Shown in pieces: positions 51,402 to 60,723 of a stretch of 64,000 bases of DNA. Origin of the DNA: Vibrio penaeicida (GTDB lineage: Bacteria; Pseudomonadota; Gammaproteobacteria; Enterobacterales; Vibrionaceae); the NCBI RefSeq assembly GCF_019977755.1, contig NZ_AP025145.1, positions 248,001-312,000 of the forward strand, read 5' to 3'. Below the pieces are notes generated by a model. The model was not told the origin of the DNA, ran no database searches, and saw only the letters and a list, made by a program, of their open reading frames with translations. Position 1 is the stretch's first letter. The number at the start of each line of letters is the position of its first letter. The position numbers were made by a program, and so were the translations under genes.

Positions 51402-52625
51402 ATGAAAATAAACCTTAAGAAAACTAGCCAAGCTGCAACATTGTTCGCGGCGATTGTATTTGGAGCACAAGCGCAAGTTCACCCAGAGGAAGCCTTTGCG
51501 GTAACGCCGTTCCAAATACAAAAACTGGACGTTTCAAGCCTACAGCTTATTGATGATCAGGCTTTTGTATTTAGTCCAGAATTGAATGAAATCGATTGGG
51601 ATGATTTCTTTGCCCAAAATGCACCGCTACTAGCAGAGAAAAAAGAAGTCATTATGCATTGGGCAGGCTACGCCAGTATCAGCCCTAAATTAATTCTTAG
51701 TTTAATCGAAATGCAGTCTGGGCTTTTGAGCCAACCAGATGAAGAAAAGCTGGAAAATCCATTACCGGGTTTAACCAATAAAGTGGGTTTCGATGCTCAA
51801 GTAAAAGCCGTCACTTTGCGTTTGAGCCAGCGTTTTTATGCTTTTGAAGAAGCATTAAACCGAAAAAGAACGGCGTTGCCTCAATACAGCACACCCGCCA
51901 CCTTGGCGCTTCAAAGTACATTAGGCGAAATACGCCTTTCCAAGCAGGAGCGATCTCGTCAAGGCGTTCAAGCACTGCGCTCTAAAGATCATATGAATCG
52001 TTTATTGGATGCGTACTCGCAGGTCTTTTATGGCGAGTCTTTAATTCGTTCTCAGCAACAAAAGAGTGACGACCCCGAGTTTTCTGCTCGACGCAATGCC
52101 TACAATACCTTCACTCTGAGATTCCCTTGGCCAAGTGGTTCAGTTTGGCGAAGTGGTGGTGCGCATTCCAACACAGGATCGGGTTATCCTTATTCTTCAT
52201 TAGATTTCAATAATGGCAGCGGTGGATGGGGCAGCAACACACCTTGGGTTCAAGCATCTCATGGGGGAACGGTAACGCGCTATTCTCGCTGTAATATTAG
52301 GGTAACGCATTCTAGCGGTTACGCTACTAGCTATTACCATATGGATAACTTGCAATACAACACTGGCGATCGGATTTCCGCGGGCGATTGGTTAGGGCGT
52401 TACGCGAACAATAAATCCACGGCACTTTGTGATGGGGGGCAATCAACAGGGCCGCACTTGCATTGGTCCTTGTTGCGAAATGGCCGGTTTATTTCACTAC
52501 AAGACGTTTATATCAGTGGATACCGCGTCGATGTAGGAAACAGCAATTACGATTCGAATTGCTGGAATTTCTATTTCGAGAAAAATGGATACAGAACATG
52601 CGCATGGCGTAACCTGTATCACTGA
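51402..52625 (+). CDS. Secreted M23 metallopeptidase, LasA-like
   Basis: 407 residues from the ATG at 51402, preceded by AGGGA; the ATG at 51363 precedes the signal peptide. The signal (AATLFAAIVFGAQA) is followed by a propeptide-like region to about residue 230. The C-terminal M23 domain has His and Asp in WRSGGAHSNTGSGYPYSSLD and the HxH pair in STGPHLHWSLL, giving the zinc site. The layout resembles LasA staphylolytic protease, which cleaves Gly-Gly bonds and elastin. Four C-terminal Cys residues may form disulfides. It is probably secreted and lyses competitors or host matrix. A strong terminator follows. Confidence 0.9.
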   Translation: MKINLKKTSQAATLFAAIVFGAQAQVHPEEAFAVTPFQIQKLDVSSLQLIDDQAFVFSPELNEIDWDDFFAQNAPLLAEKKEVIMHWAGYASISPKLILSLIEMQSGLLSQPDEEKLENPLPGLTNKVGFDAQVKAVTLRLSQRFYAFEEALNRKRTALPQYSTPATLALQSTLGEIRLSKQERSRQGVQALRSKDHMNRLLDAYSQVFYGESLIRSQQQKSDDPEFSARRNAYNTFTLRFPWPSGSVWRSGGAHSNTGSGYPYSSLDFNNGSGGWGSNTPWVQASHGGTVTRYSRCNIRVTHSSGYATSYYHMDNLQYNTGDRISAGDWLGRYANNKSTALCDGGQSTGPHLHWSLLRNGRFISLQDVYISGYRVDVGNSNYDSNCWNFYFEKNGYRTCAWRNLYH

Positions 52626-52651
52626 TCAATTCTGAATTGAGAATAAGATGC

Positions 52652-52686
52652 GCCTATACCGTCGGCTTCGGTATAGGCATTTTTTC
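52652..52686 (+). terminator. Terminator of the M23 peptidase gene
   Basis: GCCTATACCG (52652-52661) pairs with CGGTATAGGC (52669-52678) in a perfect 10-bp stem, followed by ATTTTTTCG. Confidence 0.88.
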
Positions 52687-52882
52687 GAAATAAAAAGACC
52701 TCCAAAGCGATTAGATTTTAGCCAGTTGAGAAGCATGGTATCGGAAGTGTGAGGCAATATTTACAAGTCCTTACCCCTACTGTGTGAATGGTCTGTTAGT
52801 ATCTCGTTTTGGAAAGTGTTATCCGACGTATGTGGGTTCATAGAGTTAGGTTATTTGGTTATAAATTAAGTAGGGATAAGAA

Positions 52883-53689
52883 GTGAAAAAGCGAGTTTTT
52901 AAGTTGCAAGCTTTTGGGACGAGTGTTTTTGGGCGGGTAGCAACATTAGCATTCAGTAGTGCTTTAGTGTTAAGTAGCGCTTTAGCGCTGCGCAATGCTC
53001 ACGCGCAAGAAAACATTCGGATCTATGCCGCTTCTTCCATGACCAATGCCGTTGAAGAAATCGTAGAGAAATTTGAAAAAAGCCATAATTACAATGTCAT
53101 CCCTGTTTTTGGCAGTTCATCTTCTTTGGCCAGACAGATCCATAGTGGCGCACCCGCTGACGTTTATATTTCAGCCAACAGCAAGTGGGCGGACTACCTA
53201 GAATCACAAGGCAACATCAAGAAAGAAAACATCGCCAATCTCGCCAGCAACACCCTCGTTTTAATCTCTTCTACCGACAAAAATATTCAATTTGATGTCA
53301 CAAAAGCTAACGAGTGGGCACACTTATTAAAAAATGAAAGAATGGCCATTGCGCAGCCCGATGCTGTCCCAGCAGGTATTTATGCGAAAGAAGCCCTCAC
53401 CAGCCTTGGCGTATGGGACAGCGTAAAGAAAAGAACGGCTCATATGAAAAACGTGAGAGCGACGTTAGCGTTTGTGGATGTGGGCGAGTCGCCTTTAGGC
53501 ATTGTGTATAAAACGGATGCGATTGCGTCTGGAAAAGTGAATATCTCCCATGAGTTTGACGGTGCTTTGCATTCAAACATCACTTACCCATTAGTGAATG
53601 TGAGCGAAACCGATTCTGCCGCTGTGCTTACGGAGTACTTCAAAAGTGAGGCCGCTCAAGGGATATTAAAGAAGCATGGTTTCAAGTAA
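52883..53689 (+). CDS. Orphan molybdate-type ABC substrate-binding protein (ModA family)
   Basis: The 268-residue protein starts with GTG at 52883 with TAGGGAT upstream, and has a long signal region ending near AHAQE. It matches ModA: IRIYAASSMTNAVEEIVEKF, then FGSSSSLARQIHSGAPADVY, and PAGIYAKEALTSLG. ModA proteins bind molybdate or tungstate in the periplasm. No modB or modC gene lies nearby, so transport needs partners elsewhere. The 196-bp upstream of it shows no Moco riboswitch that I can recognise. Confidence 0.9.
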   Translation: MKKRVFKLQAFGTSVFGRVATLAFSSALVLSSALALRNAHAQENIRIYAASSMTNAVEEIVEKFEKSHNYNVIPVFGSSSSLARQIHSGAPADVYISANSKWADYLESQGNIKKENIANLASNTLVLISSTDKNIQFDVTKANEWAHLLKNERMAIAQPDAVPAGIYAKEALTSLGVWDSVKKRTAHMKNVRATLAFVDVGESPLGIVYKTDAIASGKVNISHEFDGALHSNITYPLVNVSETDSAAVLTEYFKSEAAQGILKKHGFK

Positions 53690-53741
53690 AAATGATCACG
53701 ATATTTAAAGGCTCCGCGTGTATGTACGGCGGAGCCATCCA

Positions 53742-54539
53742 TTAAAACGGATGCACTTCATTCTCTAGATCGAGTGAAATGAATGAGCTGCGAAACCCAT
53801 TATCCCAATCATGCACCATGTATCCCCCCGTGGATTTGACGAACCCCACCTGCGCATTTTCTCTATAGTCGGTTAAAAACGTGCTTGCGATTGCGGGGCT
53901 GGAGATAACCGTCGCCCCTCCGATATCACAGACAATACTGTTGTGTAGATGACCACAGATAATACGAACGTCCTGACTTGCTTGTTCAATTACTCGTGCA
54001 AAGCTTTCTGAGTTGTTAAGCCGAATGTTGTCCATGAACGGAATACCAGACATAAAGGGCGGGTGGTGCAAGGCGACCAGAGCGGGTTTGTCTGGCTGAC
54101 TTTTCAGCGCGTCATTCAAAAACGAGAGCGTATCTTGCGTTAATTCGCCCTCGCCCTTATTGGGGATCGTACTGTCTAGCCCTATTATCATGAAATCGTC
54201 CAACGGCTGAACCCAGTTGAGTTCATCCGATTGAGGCATGTACTGATGTTGGTGAAAACACTGCCTTAAGGGTTCGCGCTTATCGTGATTGCCCGGAATC
54301 AAAAAGTAGGGAAGCTGCAACTGGTCAATGATGGATTTGAATACTTCATAGCTGCTGAGATCGCCTTTGTCGGAGATGTCTCCTGTGACGATCACGGCGT
54401 CTATTTCGCCCAACATAGGCAAGTCGCTCTGAATCTTTTTTACGGCGTTCTCAAATATCTGATGGGTATTCAGCACATCGGACACCGTGCTCGGTCGAGC
54501 GGCAAGGTGTACATCCGTGATTTGGAGGATTCGTGACAT
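53742..54539 (-). CDS. Metallophosphoesterase (class III phosphodiesterase, GpdQ/CpdA-like)
   Basis: 265 residues from the ATG at 54539, with AAGGAATC upstream. All five calcineurin-type blocks are present: ITDVHLA, VTGDISDKGD, PGNHDKR, ALHHPP and GHLHNS. The two metal ions sit on Asp, His, Asn residues of these blocks. Such enzymes cleave cyclic nucleotides or glycerophosphodiesters. As last gene of the ABC importer operon, it may hydrolyse an imported phosphodiester, which suggests glycerophosphodiester or sugar-phosphodiester use. It starts 14 bp after the permease stop. Confidence 0.88.
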   Translation of the reverse strand: MSRILQITDVHLAARPSTVSDVLNTHQIFENAVKKIQSDLPMLGEIDAVIVTGDISDKGDLSSYEVFKSIIDQLQLPYFLIPGNHDKREPLRQCFHQHQYMPQSDELNWVQPLDDFMIIGLDSTIPNKGEGELTQDTLSFLNDALKSQPDKPALVALHHPPFMSGIPFMDNIRLNNSESFARVIEQASQDVRIICGHLHNSIVCDIGGATVISSPAIASTFLTDYRENAQVGFVKSTGGYMVHDWDNGFRSSFISLDLENEVHPF

Positions 54540-54552
54540 AGGAGTGATTCCT

Positions 54553-55404
54553 TTATTTAATCCCAGCACGCAGGAATGCTTGAACAAACTGGCGTTGGAA
54601 GATCAAGAATGCGACAAGTAACGGCGCAATAGACATCATGGTCGCCGCTGAGATAACCGAAATATCCACCCCATTTTCAGGTGCACCGAATATCGATAAC
54701 CCAACCGTTAGAGGTCGAGTATCATCGGAATTGGTGACGATAAGTGGCCACAAGAAATTGTTCCAATGCGTCGAAACCGATACGAGTGCGTATGCCAAGT
54801 AAGTGGGTTTGGCTAAAGGCACGTAAACCTTCATCAGAATGCCAAAAGTAGAGCACCCCTCGACACTTGCGGCTTCATGCAATTCTACTGGCACAGACTT
54901 GAACGACTGGCGCATCAAAAATATACCGAATGCACTGGCCATATAAGGCATACCGACGCCCAAGATCGTATCAAACAACCCGAGTTTCGATGTAATGGCG
55001 TAGTTTTCGACAATCAAGACTTCAGGAAGAATAAACAATTGAAGCAAAACCAAAATAAAAACAAAATCTTTGCCCGGAAAAGAGATTTGCGCAAATGCAA
55101 ACCCCGCCAAGGTGGTAATGATAAATTGCCCAATCAATACTATGGTCACCAGACAAAAGGTATTGATGAAGTACTGTATCCAAGGTGCGCCTTCCCAAGC
55201 GAACCGGAAATTTTCCAGTGTCCAACTTGAAAACAGGTTGAAATTTACGGCATCGGACGTGGTATGAAATGCCGCAAAAAAAGCGAACAACAAAGGCGAT
55301 ATCCATACAATGGCCAGAAGAATCGCACCAAATGAGTCGAGATAATCCGCTATTTTGTCTGTAAAAAGGCGTTTAGGGACGAATGCTGGAGAATGCGTGC
55401 TCAT
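54553..55404 (-). CDS. ABC transporter permease (UgpE/MalG-like)
   Basis: The 283-residue protein has six helices and the coupling loop ELHEAASVEGCSTFGILMKV. The C-terminus reads IFQRQFVQAFLRAGIK, usual for this family. It pairs with the preceding permease, whose stop codon overlaps its start (55401-55404, ATGA). It imports a sugar-like or glycerol-phosphate-like compound with the binding protein and ATPase of the same cluster. Confidence 0.93.
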   Translation of the reverse strand: MSTHSPAFVPKRLFTDKIADYLDSFGAILLAIVWISPLLFAFFAAFHTTSDAVNFNLFSSWTLENFRFAWEGAPWIQYFINTFCLVTIVLIGQFIITTLAGFAFAQISFPGKDFVFILVLLQLFILPEVLIVENYAITSKLGLFDTILGVGMPYMASAFGIFLMRQSFKSVPVELHEAASVEGCSTFGILMKVYVPLAKPTYLAYALVSVSTHWNNFLWPLIVTNSDDTRPLTVGLSIFGAPENGVDISVISAATMMSIAPLLVAFLIFQRQFVQAFLRAGIK

Positions 55405-56315
55405 TGATAGTGTGTCCTTCTATCGAGATACAGAAATTGCACCGCAGCCGCGATACCCAAAACAATCAACACCATAACGGTCAGTGCCGCCGCGTGAGGT
55501 GCATCGAAGAAGGCAAACGCCATTTCCCAGATGTAGTACAGAATCAACTTAGAGGCGTCAGACGGCCCCCCTTTGGTGAGAATAAACAGATGATCAATGA
55601 GCTTGACGGAGTTGATCATGGCATTCACCACAATGAACAGCGTCGTTGGCATGAGAAGAGGTAACACAATACGCCTGGTGTATGTCCAGCGGCTGGTGCC
55701 CTCTATGTCGGCAGCTTCTTTATAATCCGTCGGAATGGTTTGAAGCGCTGCTAGATAGAAAATCATGAAAAATCCGGCTTCTTTCCAAATCGTCACAATA
55801 ACGACCGCCCAAAGTGCGGTGTCTGGGCGACCTAACCAGTTTACTGAATCAAAACCAAACCACGCTCCAATTTGGTCCAAAATCCCCAAGTGTGGTGTGT
55901 AAAAGAATAGCCATAAGTTCGCTGCAGCAATCATTGGCAAAACGGTTGGCGTGAAATAAGCCGTCCGAATAAAGCCCGTTGCCGACATTTTTGAATTTGC
56001 CCATAGCGCCATTATCAAAGCGATGATGATGGACGCAGGAATGGTCACACCTGCGTAAAAGAGGTTGTTCTTTACCACAATCCAAAACGTTGGGTCGTTA
56101 AACAGATCGACATAGTTTTCTAAGCCAGAAAACTCAGACGGCTTTCGACGGGTTCCTTTGGAAAACAAGCTGGACCAAAATGTCGCTATAGAAGGATAAA
56201 AAGCAAACAGCGATAGCAAAATGGCGGCAGGCGTCAGCAAAAACCACCCATAAAGGTGCTGCCTACGTTTTTCCATTGCGGTGTATTGATTCATAGAGTG
56301 ATCTGCATAGTTCAT
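55401..56315 (-). CDS. ABC transporter permease (UgpA/MalF-like)
   Basis: The 304-residue protein has six helices and the coupling loop DYKEAADIEGTSRWTYTRRI, matching carbohydrate and glycerol-3-phosphate importers. No large periplasmic insert is present, unlike MalF, so it is nearer to UgpA. In-frame ATGs at 56315, 56294 and 56276 all lack strong ribosome sites, so the start is uncertain. The gap to the binding-protein gene upstream is 175 bp and holds a palindromic repeat. Confidence 0.93.
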   Translation of the reverse strand: MNYADHSMNQYTAMEKRRQHLYGWFLLTPAAILLSLFAFYPSIATFWSSLFSKGTRRKPSEFSGLENYVDLFNDPTFWIVVKNNLFYAGVTIPASIIIALIMALWANSKMSATGFIRTAYFTPTVLPMIAAANLWLFFYTPHLGILDQIGAWFGFDSVNWLGRPDTALWAVVIVTIWKEAGFFMIFYLAALQTIPTDYKEAADIEGTSRWTYTRRIVLPLLMPTTLFIVVNAMINSVKLIDHLFILTKGGPSDASKLILYYIWEMAFAFFDAPHAAALTVMVLIVLGIAAAVQFLYLDRRTHYQ

Positions 56316-56416
56316 TACGAATGTGCTCGTTTAGGCCGTACTTCTTGTATGCCTAGCGGAGCGACACTCAGTTATAGTGATGCGGAGTAAGCACCAGCCA
56401 ACACATTGCTGGTGCT

Positions 56417-56456
56417 TATACCCAAACGCGCATCTTGAGGTTGTTTGAGTATTCAA
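56417..56456. repeat. Vibrio-type palindromic repeat, degenerate copy
   Basis: TTATACCCAAACGCGCATCT then TGAGGTTGTTTGAGTATTC resembles the complete element at 50283-50315. The arms are ATACCCAAAC and GTTTGAGTAT with one mismatch. It lies in the gap between binding-protein and permease genes. Confidence 0.6.
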
Positions 56457-56490
56457 CCATTTACGAGAGTTTCTGTAGCGATCGCGATTA

Positions 56491-57756
56491 CTAGCGATAT
56501 TGTTTCAGGAGTCTGTTGGCAGATTTTTGTGCCTGCTCCAATGCCGCTTCTGGTGTTTTGGTTCCCGTAAGCGCAGATTGAATTGCATTGTTTAACCCTT
56601 CACGAACACGAGCCGTTTCATACGTCGAGAACTCGGCAACCGCATGTTCTAATTGATTACGTGCAACCAAAGCTGGTGGGAAAGAAACCGCGTATTTTTT
56701 CAATGATTCCGTTTCATACGCACTTTTTGATACGCCCATATAGCCTGTCGAGATAGACCAATGCGCGGCTTGTTCTGGGGCTGTCATGAATTTGATCAGT
56801 TTTAGAGAAGCCGCTTTTTCTTCATCCGTTGTGTCTTTAAAGATGTAGAAATTACCGCCCCCAGTAGGAGAGCCTAAACGTTCATTCCCCGGCAGCATGG
56901 CCACACCAAAATCAAAGGATGCTGATTTCTTCACCGCAGACAAGTTGCCCGTCGAGTGCCACATCATGGCTGTTTTTCCTTCAAGGAATGCCTGACGTAA
57001 CGTGCCCCATTCCACTGTGCCCTCAGGCATGATTTTGTGTTCTTCAGACAGCGATTTCCAAAACTTGAGCGTTTCTACAACAGATGGATCATCGAAGTAG
57101 GTTTCTAACCCGTCGTCGGACATCAACTTTTTACCGTTCTGAATCGCGAGGGCTTGGAACATCCAGTATGGATAACCCGTTGATGGAATCATCAGCCCAA
57201 AGGTGTCATCGTTGGTGAGAGCCTTCCCCATTTTGACCAGCTCTTCCCATGATGTTGGTGGCTTTTCAGGATCCAACCCAGCTTTGCGGAACATGTCTTT
57301 GTTGTAGTACGCCACAATGGTGGAACGCTGAAATGGGATACCCCATGTTTGTCCTTCAGCTTGGCCGTTTTCCATCAGCGCTGGATAAAAGTCTCTTAAC
57401 CATGCTTGATCTTCTTTGTCGTTCATAATGTCGTCAAACGGCGTGATCAAGTCTTGATCAAGTAAGTCATACACATCGATTGAAAACATTACAGCTAATT
57501 GAGCAGGTTCGCCCGAGTTTAAGGCAGAAAGTGCTCGCACTCGCGTGTCATCGTAGTTACCGGAGTAGATCGCATTCACTTTAATATCCGGATTTTCAGC
57601 TTCGAAATCCGTTACCATCTTATCCACTACTTTGGTTAACGGCCCCCCGACCGCTATCGGGTAGTACATGTTTAACTCAGTTTCGGCTAAAACTGACTGA
57701 CTCGTACCAGCGACCATGCCAGTTAAAACCCATCCCAGGACTGTAGAGAACTTCAT
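56491..57756 (-). CDS. ABC transporter extracellular solute-binding protein (UgpB-like)
   Basis: The 421-residue protein has a signal peptide ending near SVLA/ETEL. The mature start ELNMYYPIAVGGPLTKVVDK then MVTDFEAENPDIKV is the UgpB/sn-glycerol-3-phosphate type pattern. TPTGGGNFYIFKD-like residues and YFDDPSVVETLKFW are also family-like. It binds the substrate in the periplasm for the two permeases. The gene order ATPase, binding protein, permeases, phosphoesterase, with a DeoR regulator first, supports a glycerol- or sugar-phosphate substrate. Confidence 0.93.
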   Translation of the reverse strand: MKFSTVLGWVLTGMVAGTSQSVLAETELNMYYPIAVGGPLTKVVDKMVTDFEAENPDIKVNAIYSGNYDDTRVRALSALNSGEPAQLAVMFSIDVYDLLDQDLITPFDDIMNDKEDQAWLRDFYPALMENGQAEGQTWGIPFQRSTIVAYYNKDMFRKAGLDPEKPPTSWEELVKMGKALTNDDTFGLMIPSTGYPYWMFQALAIQNGKKLMSDDGLETYFDDPSVVETLKFWKSLSEEHKIMPEGTVEWGTLRQAFLEGKTAMMWHSTGNLSAVKKSASFDFGVAMLPGNERLGSPTGGGNFYIFKDTTDEEKAASLKLIKFMTAPEQAAHWSISTGYMGVSKSAYETESLKKYAVSFPPALVARNQLEHAVAEFSTYETARVREGLNNAIQSALTGTKTPEAALEQAQKSANRLLKQYR

Positions 57757-57831
57757 AGTTTCACCATTGGTTTATTAGCTGTTTACAGCAAGCGTTAACA
57801 CAGCTTCAGCATACTTAGCTGAGGCCGATAT

Positions 57832-58887
57832 TTACTGAGCCGATGCCTTGTCGGACATTCGGTCCCCATTACTATCAAATAGGTGGAGCGCACTATCTTC
57901 GAATGAGATATTCACGGTGCTTCCTTCTTTTAGCGAGGAATGCCCGTCCAACTTAACCACCAACCCTTTGGCTTCTGGGTGGTTTAAACTAATGTGGGTT
58001 TCAACGCCAAGATATTCGCACTCCGAGACAGAACAAGTTAAGTGGTTATGATTACTGCTCACAGAACCTTGCTCGCTGTCGGAAATGCGTATGTTTTCCG
58101 TCCGTATCCCCACTGTGTGGGCATGTTCAAAGCCCTTTAATGCGGATGCAGAAATCAAAGCCATTGGCGGAGCACCAACAAACTCTGCTGCAAACGTATT
58201 TTGGGGTTCGTTATACAATTCTTGAGGGGTACCCGATTGCATGATTCGCCCGTCTTTCATCAGTATGATGATGTCGGCCATGCTCATGGCTTCGGTTTGG
58301 TCGTGCGTAACGTAAACCACGGTCATTCCCAGCTTTCGTTGCAGCTTTTTAATGTCTCTACGAACCGAGTTTCTGAGCTTTGCATCCAAATTAGACAGCG
58401 GCTCGTCCATTAAACAGAGTGGCTGACCTGCCACTATCGCTCTGGCTAGCGCGACTCGCTGGCGTTGTCCGCCAGACAATTCCCCTGGCTTTCTTTGCTC
58501 GTACCCAATCAGCCCCGTGATGTCTAACGCGTTATTCAGCTTTTCTTCGCGCTCCTGTTTGGGCACTTTGCGCACTTTCATCCCAAACATGACGTTTTCT
58601 GCCACAGAAAGATGAGGAAACAGGGCATAAGATTGGAAAACCATCGACAAATTTCGAGAAGCAGGGGCGAGTTCCGTCACGTCCCGTGAATCGATAACGA
58701 TGTGACCGATATCGGGTGTTTCTAACCCCGCAAGCAAACGCAATGTGGTGGACTTACCGCAGCCCGATGGACCGAGAAGGGCGACAAAAGATCCTTCCGG
58801 AATTTTGAACGAGATACCTTCAACGCCAAGTTGACCGTTCCATCGCTTGCCAATGTTGTCGAATTCAACAAAAGGTTGTTCGCTCAT
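57832..58887 (-). CDS. ABC transporter ATPase (UgpC/MalK type)
   Basis: The 351-residue protein has Walker [10 protein letters not shown], signature LSGGQRQR, Walker B LCLMDEPLSNLDAKLR and VTHDQTEAM. A C-terminal TOBE-type domain follows from about residue 240 (GIRTENIRISD). It powers the cluster's importer. It starts with ATG at 58887 overlapping the DeoR stop as ATGA, so regulator and ATPase are translated together. Length is normal. Confidence 0.95.
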   Translation of the reverse strand: MSEQPFVEFDNIGKRWNGQLGVEGISFKIPEGSFVALLGPSGCGKSTTLRLLAGLETPDIGHIVIDSRDVTELAPASRNLSMVFQSYALFPHLSVAENVMFGMKVRKVPKQEREEKLNNALDITGLIGYEQRKPGELSGGQRQRVALARAIVAGQPLCLMDEPLSNLDAKLRNSVRRDIKKLQRKLGMTVVYVTHDQTEAMSMADIIILMKDGRIMQSGTPQELYNEPQNTFAAEFVGAPPMALISASALKGFEHAHTVGIRTENIRISDSEQGSVSSNHNHLTCSVSECEYLGVETHISLNHPEAKGLVVKLDGHSSLKEGSTVNISFEDSALHLFDSNGDRMSDKASAQ

Positions 58888-59678
58888 GACATGCCTCCCA
58901 CTAGCTTAAGACGGTCGCCCACACGCTCACTGATTGCAGACACATCTTCATTTGGATGTTGATTCATTATGATTTGGTCGACATCAAAAATACTGCCACC
59001 GACAGCAGGAGCGATCCGGCTGAGTTTGGTACTGTCCATCACCAAAATAGACGTTTTACAATGCGTTCGAATGGCTTCCCTTACACGCACTTCGGATGCG
59101 TGGAAATCCAACATTCCCCCATCTTCCGATACGCCAGCGACCCCAAAAATGCCAAACTCCGCTCGATAGGAATTGAAGAACGTAAGGACGTCGTCACCCA
59201 AAATGTCTCGGTCGGGGAGGCGTAATTCCCCACCCGGAAGAATCACGCGATTGGTTAACTCGCTGCTCAGTGCCATTGCCGCATTTAAGTTATTGGTCAT
59301 TACCGTTAAGCCAGTTTTATCGTGCAGTGCTTCGGCGACCATAGCTGGCGTAGAACCGATGGAAATAAAAAGCGTAGAACCATTTGGGATCATGTCTGCC
59401 GCTGCCATAGCAATTGCTCTCTTTTCGCTATGGTTTGTTATGGCTCTTTGATCGTAAGGCGTGTTAAGAGGTTGCTCAAAACGCTCCACGCCACCATGTC
59501 GCCTACGGAGGCGATTGTCGTTACACAGGTGGTTGATGTCTCGTCGAATGGTTTGAGCAGATACACCCAACACCTCTACCAAAGTTTCAACAGAAACGTT
59601 CCCTTCCTGCTGAGTCATTTCAATGATGAGTTCGCGCCGGATATCGGTTTTCTTCGTGATTTTTGGGTCGTGATTCAT
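58884..59678 (-). CDS. DeoR/GlpR family transcriptional regulator
   Basis: The 264-residue protein has the DeoR helix-turn-helix (VSVETLVEVLGVSAQTIRRD, then NHLCNDNRLRRRHGGVERF). The sugar-phosphate-binding DeoRC domain carries the ISIGSTPAMVAEAL pattern, GGELRLPDRDILGD, and MDSTKLSRIAPAVGG. Such proteins respond to phosphorylated sugars or glycerol-3-phosphate. It heads the minus-strand importer operon and faces the histidine phosphatase gene, so it is probably a repressor of both or of its own operon. Confidence 0.95.
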   Translation of the reverse strand: MNHDPKITKKTDIRRELIIEMTQQEGNVSVETLVEVLGVSAQTIRRDINHLCNDNRLRRRHGGVERFEQPLNTPYDQRAITNHSEKRAIAMAAADMIPNGSTLFISIGSTPAMVAEALHDKTGLTVMTNNLNAAMALSSELTNRVILPGGELRLPDRDILGDDVLTFFNSYRAEFGIFGVAGVSEDGGMLDFHASEVRVREAIRTHCKTSILVMDSTKLSRIAPAVGGSIFDVDQIIMNQHPNEDVSAISERVGDRLKLVGGMS

Positions 59679-59976
59679 ATTTGTTCATATCTCCACTTTC
59701 GTTTGAATATAATGATAGATTTAACATTTATCCAACAAATAATGAGTATTTGAGCATTTTATTGTTCATTTATTGATCAAACGCTCAATAATGGGTAAGT
59801 TAAAGGAAATGACATCAGGTGTTCACAACAACGTCACGAATAATAGGATCATTTGGTTAAGAGGGAATAGCAGTTTAATGTGTTTAACTGGCTGTTATTT
59901 AAGAGTAATTTAGGCTTTGTTTTTTGAGTGGACAACAGACTCAGTCCGCATTTAATCATTTACAAAAGGGAAAGGA
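59679..59976. promoter_or_regulatory. Divergent promoter region of DeoR operon and histidine phosphatase
   Basis: About 298 bp. TTGAGC (59750-59755) and GCTCAA (59783-59788) form an inverted repeat around a segment with ATTGTTCATT and ATTGATCAA. Repeats of this kind fit DeoR/GlpR operators, but no exact consensus is met. Confidence 0.45.
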
Positions 59977-60582
59977 ATGCTCGAATTTAGAAATACATAC
60001 CTTTTGATGCGTCACGGAGAAAGTGAAGCCAATGTTGCAGGTATTGTGGTCAGTGACCCAGCCATCGGTTGCGTTCAGTATGGTTTAACGCAAATTGGTA
60101 AGCAGCAAGCCATCACTTCTGCCAACGTCTATTCGGGCGCACCTATTACGCTGGTGGTGTATTCCGACTTTAAACGCACGGTTGAAACTGCTGAAACGGT
60201 AAAAAGTACACTCGGTATTGCGAGTTCGAAAGTCGATATTCGGTTACGGGAACGCTTTTTTGGTGCGTGGGAAGGTAAAAGCTCAGACACCTACGAAAAG
60301 GTATGGGCAAAAGATGGAGAGTCTTCAACACAGACCGACAACGATGTTGAAAGCGCTCAAAGCGTCTGCGACCGAGCATGGAGCCTTCTACTGGAATTGG
60401 AAGAATCTCATCAAGGCGCGGTTATATTGCTGGTGTCGCACGGAGATACGCTCCAAATTTTAAGTACGGTATTCAACAACCTGGCACCAGGTCAGCACCG
60501 AACTTTGCCTCACCATGAAACCGGACAAATCAAGCTAATTGCCTCTGTAGGCGATAGTCTTCCTGTTCGTTCCTTCGCATAG
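59977..60582 (+). CDS. Histidine phosphatase family protein (phosphoglycerate mutase-like)
   Basis: The 201-residue protein starts at 59977, with AAAGGGAAAGGA upstream. The catalytic motif is LMRHGESEAN (residues 11-20), followed by a second catalytic His in VSHGDTLQI (about 152-160). KRTVETAETV and RERFFGAWEGKSS are other family segments. It removes phosphate from small molecules. Because it is divergent from the DeoR/ABC operon, it may dephosphorylate that operon's product. It is followed by a moderate terminator. Confidence 0.9.
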   Translation: MLEFRNTYLLMRHGESEANVAGIVVSDPAIGCVQYGLTQIGKQQAITSANVYSGAPITLVVYSDFKRTVETAETVKSTLGIASSKVDIRLRERFFGAWEGKSSDTYEKVWAKDGESSTQTDNDVESAQSVCDRAWSLLLELEESHQGAVILLVSHGDTLQILSTVFNNLAPGQHRTLPHHETGQIKLIASVGDSLPVRSFA

Positions 60583-60643
60583 GGTAACAGAGGAAAGGAG
60601 TGACAAAATGACATGAGCTCTAATGCGATAACAGTAAGAAAAG

Positions 60644-60680
60644 AGCGAGCATGTTAAATCAAACTCGCTTGTTTTCTTTA
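60644..60680 (+). terminator. Candidate terminator of histidine phosphatase gene
   Basis: AGCGAG (60644-60649) pairs with CTCGCT (60664-60669) with a 14-nt loop, followed by TGTTTTCTTTA. Confidence 0.5.
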
Positions 60681-60723
60681 GCTTCGGCTTCAAAGCGACC
60701 CATCTCGGTCGTATGAAAGAAAG

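Noticed and set aside
52687..52882. Possible molybdenum-cofactor riboswitch upstream of the ModA-like gene
   Set aside because: I could not identify the conserved helices of the Moco motif, and the gap is short.
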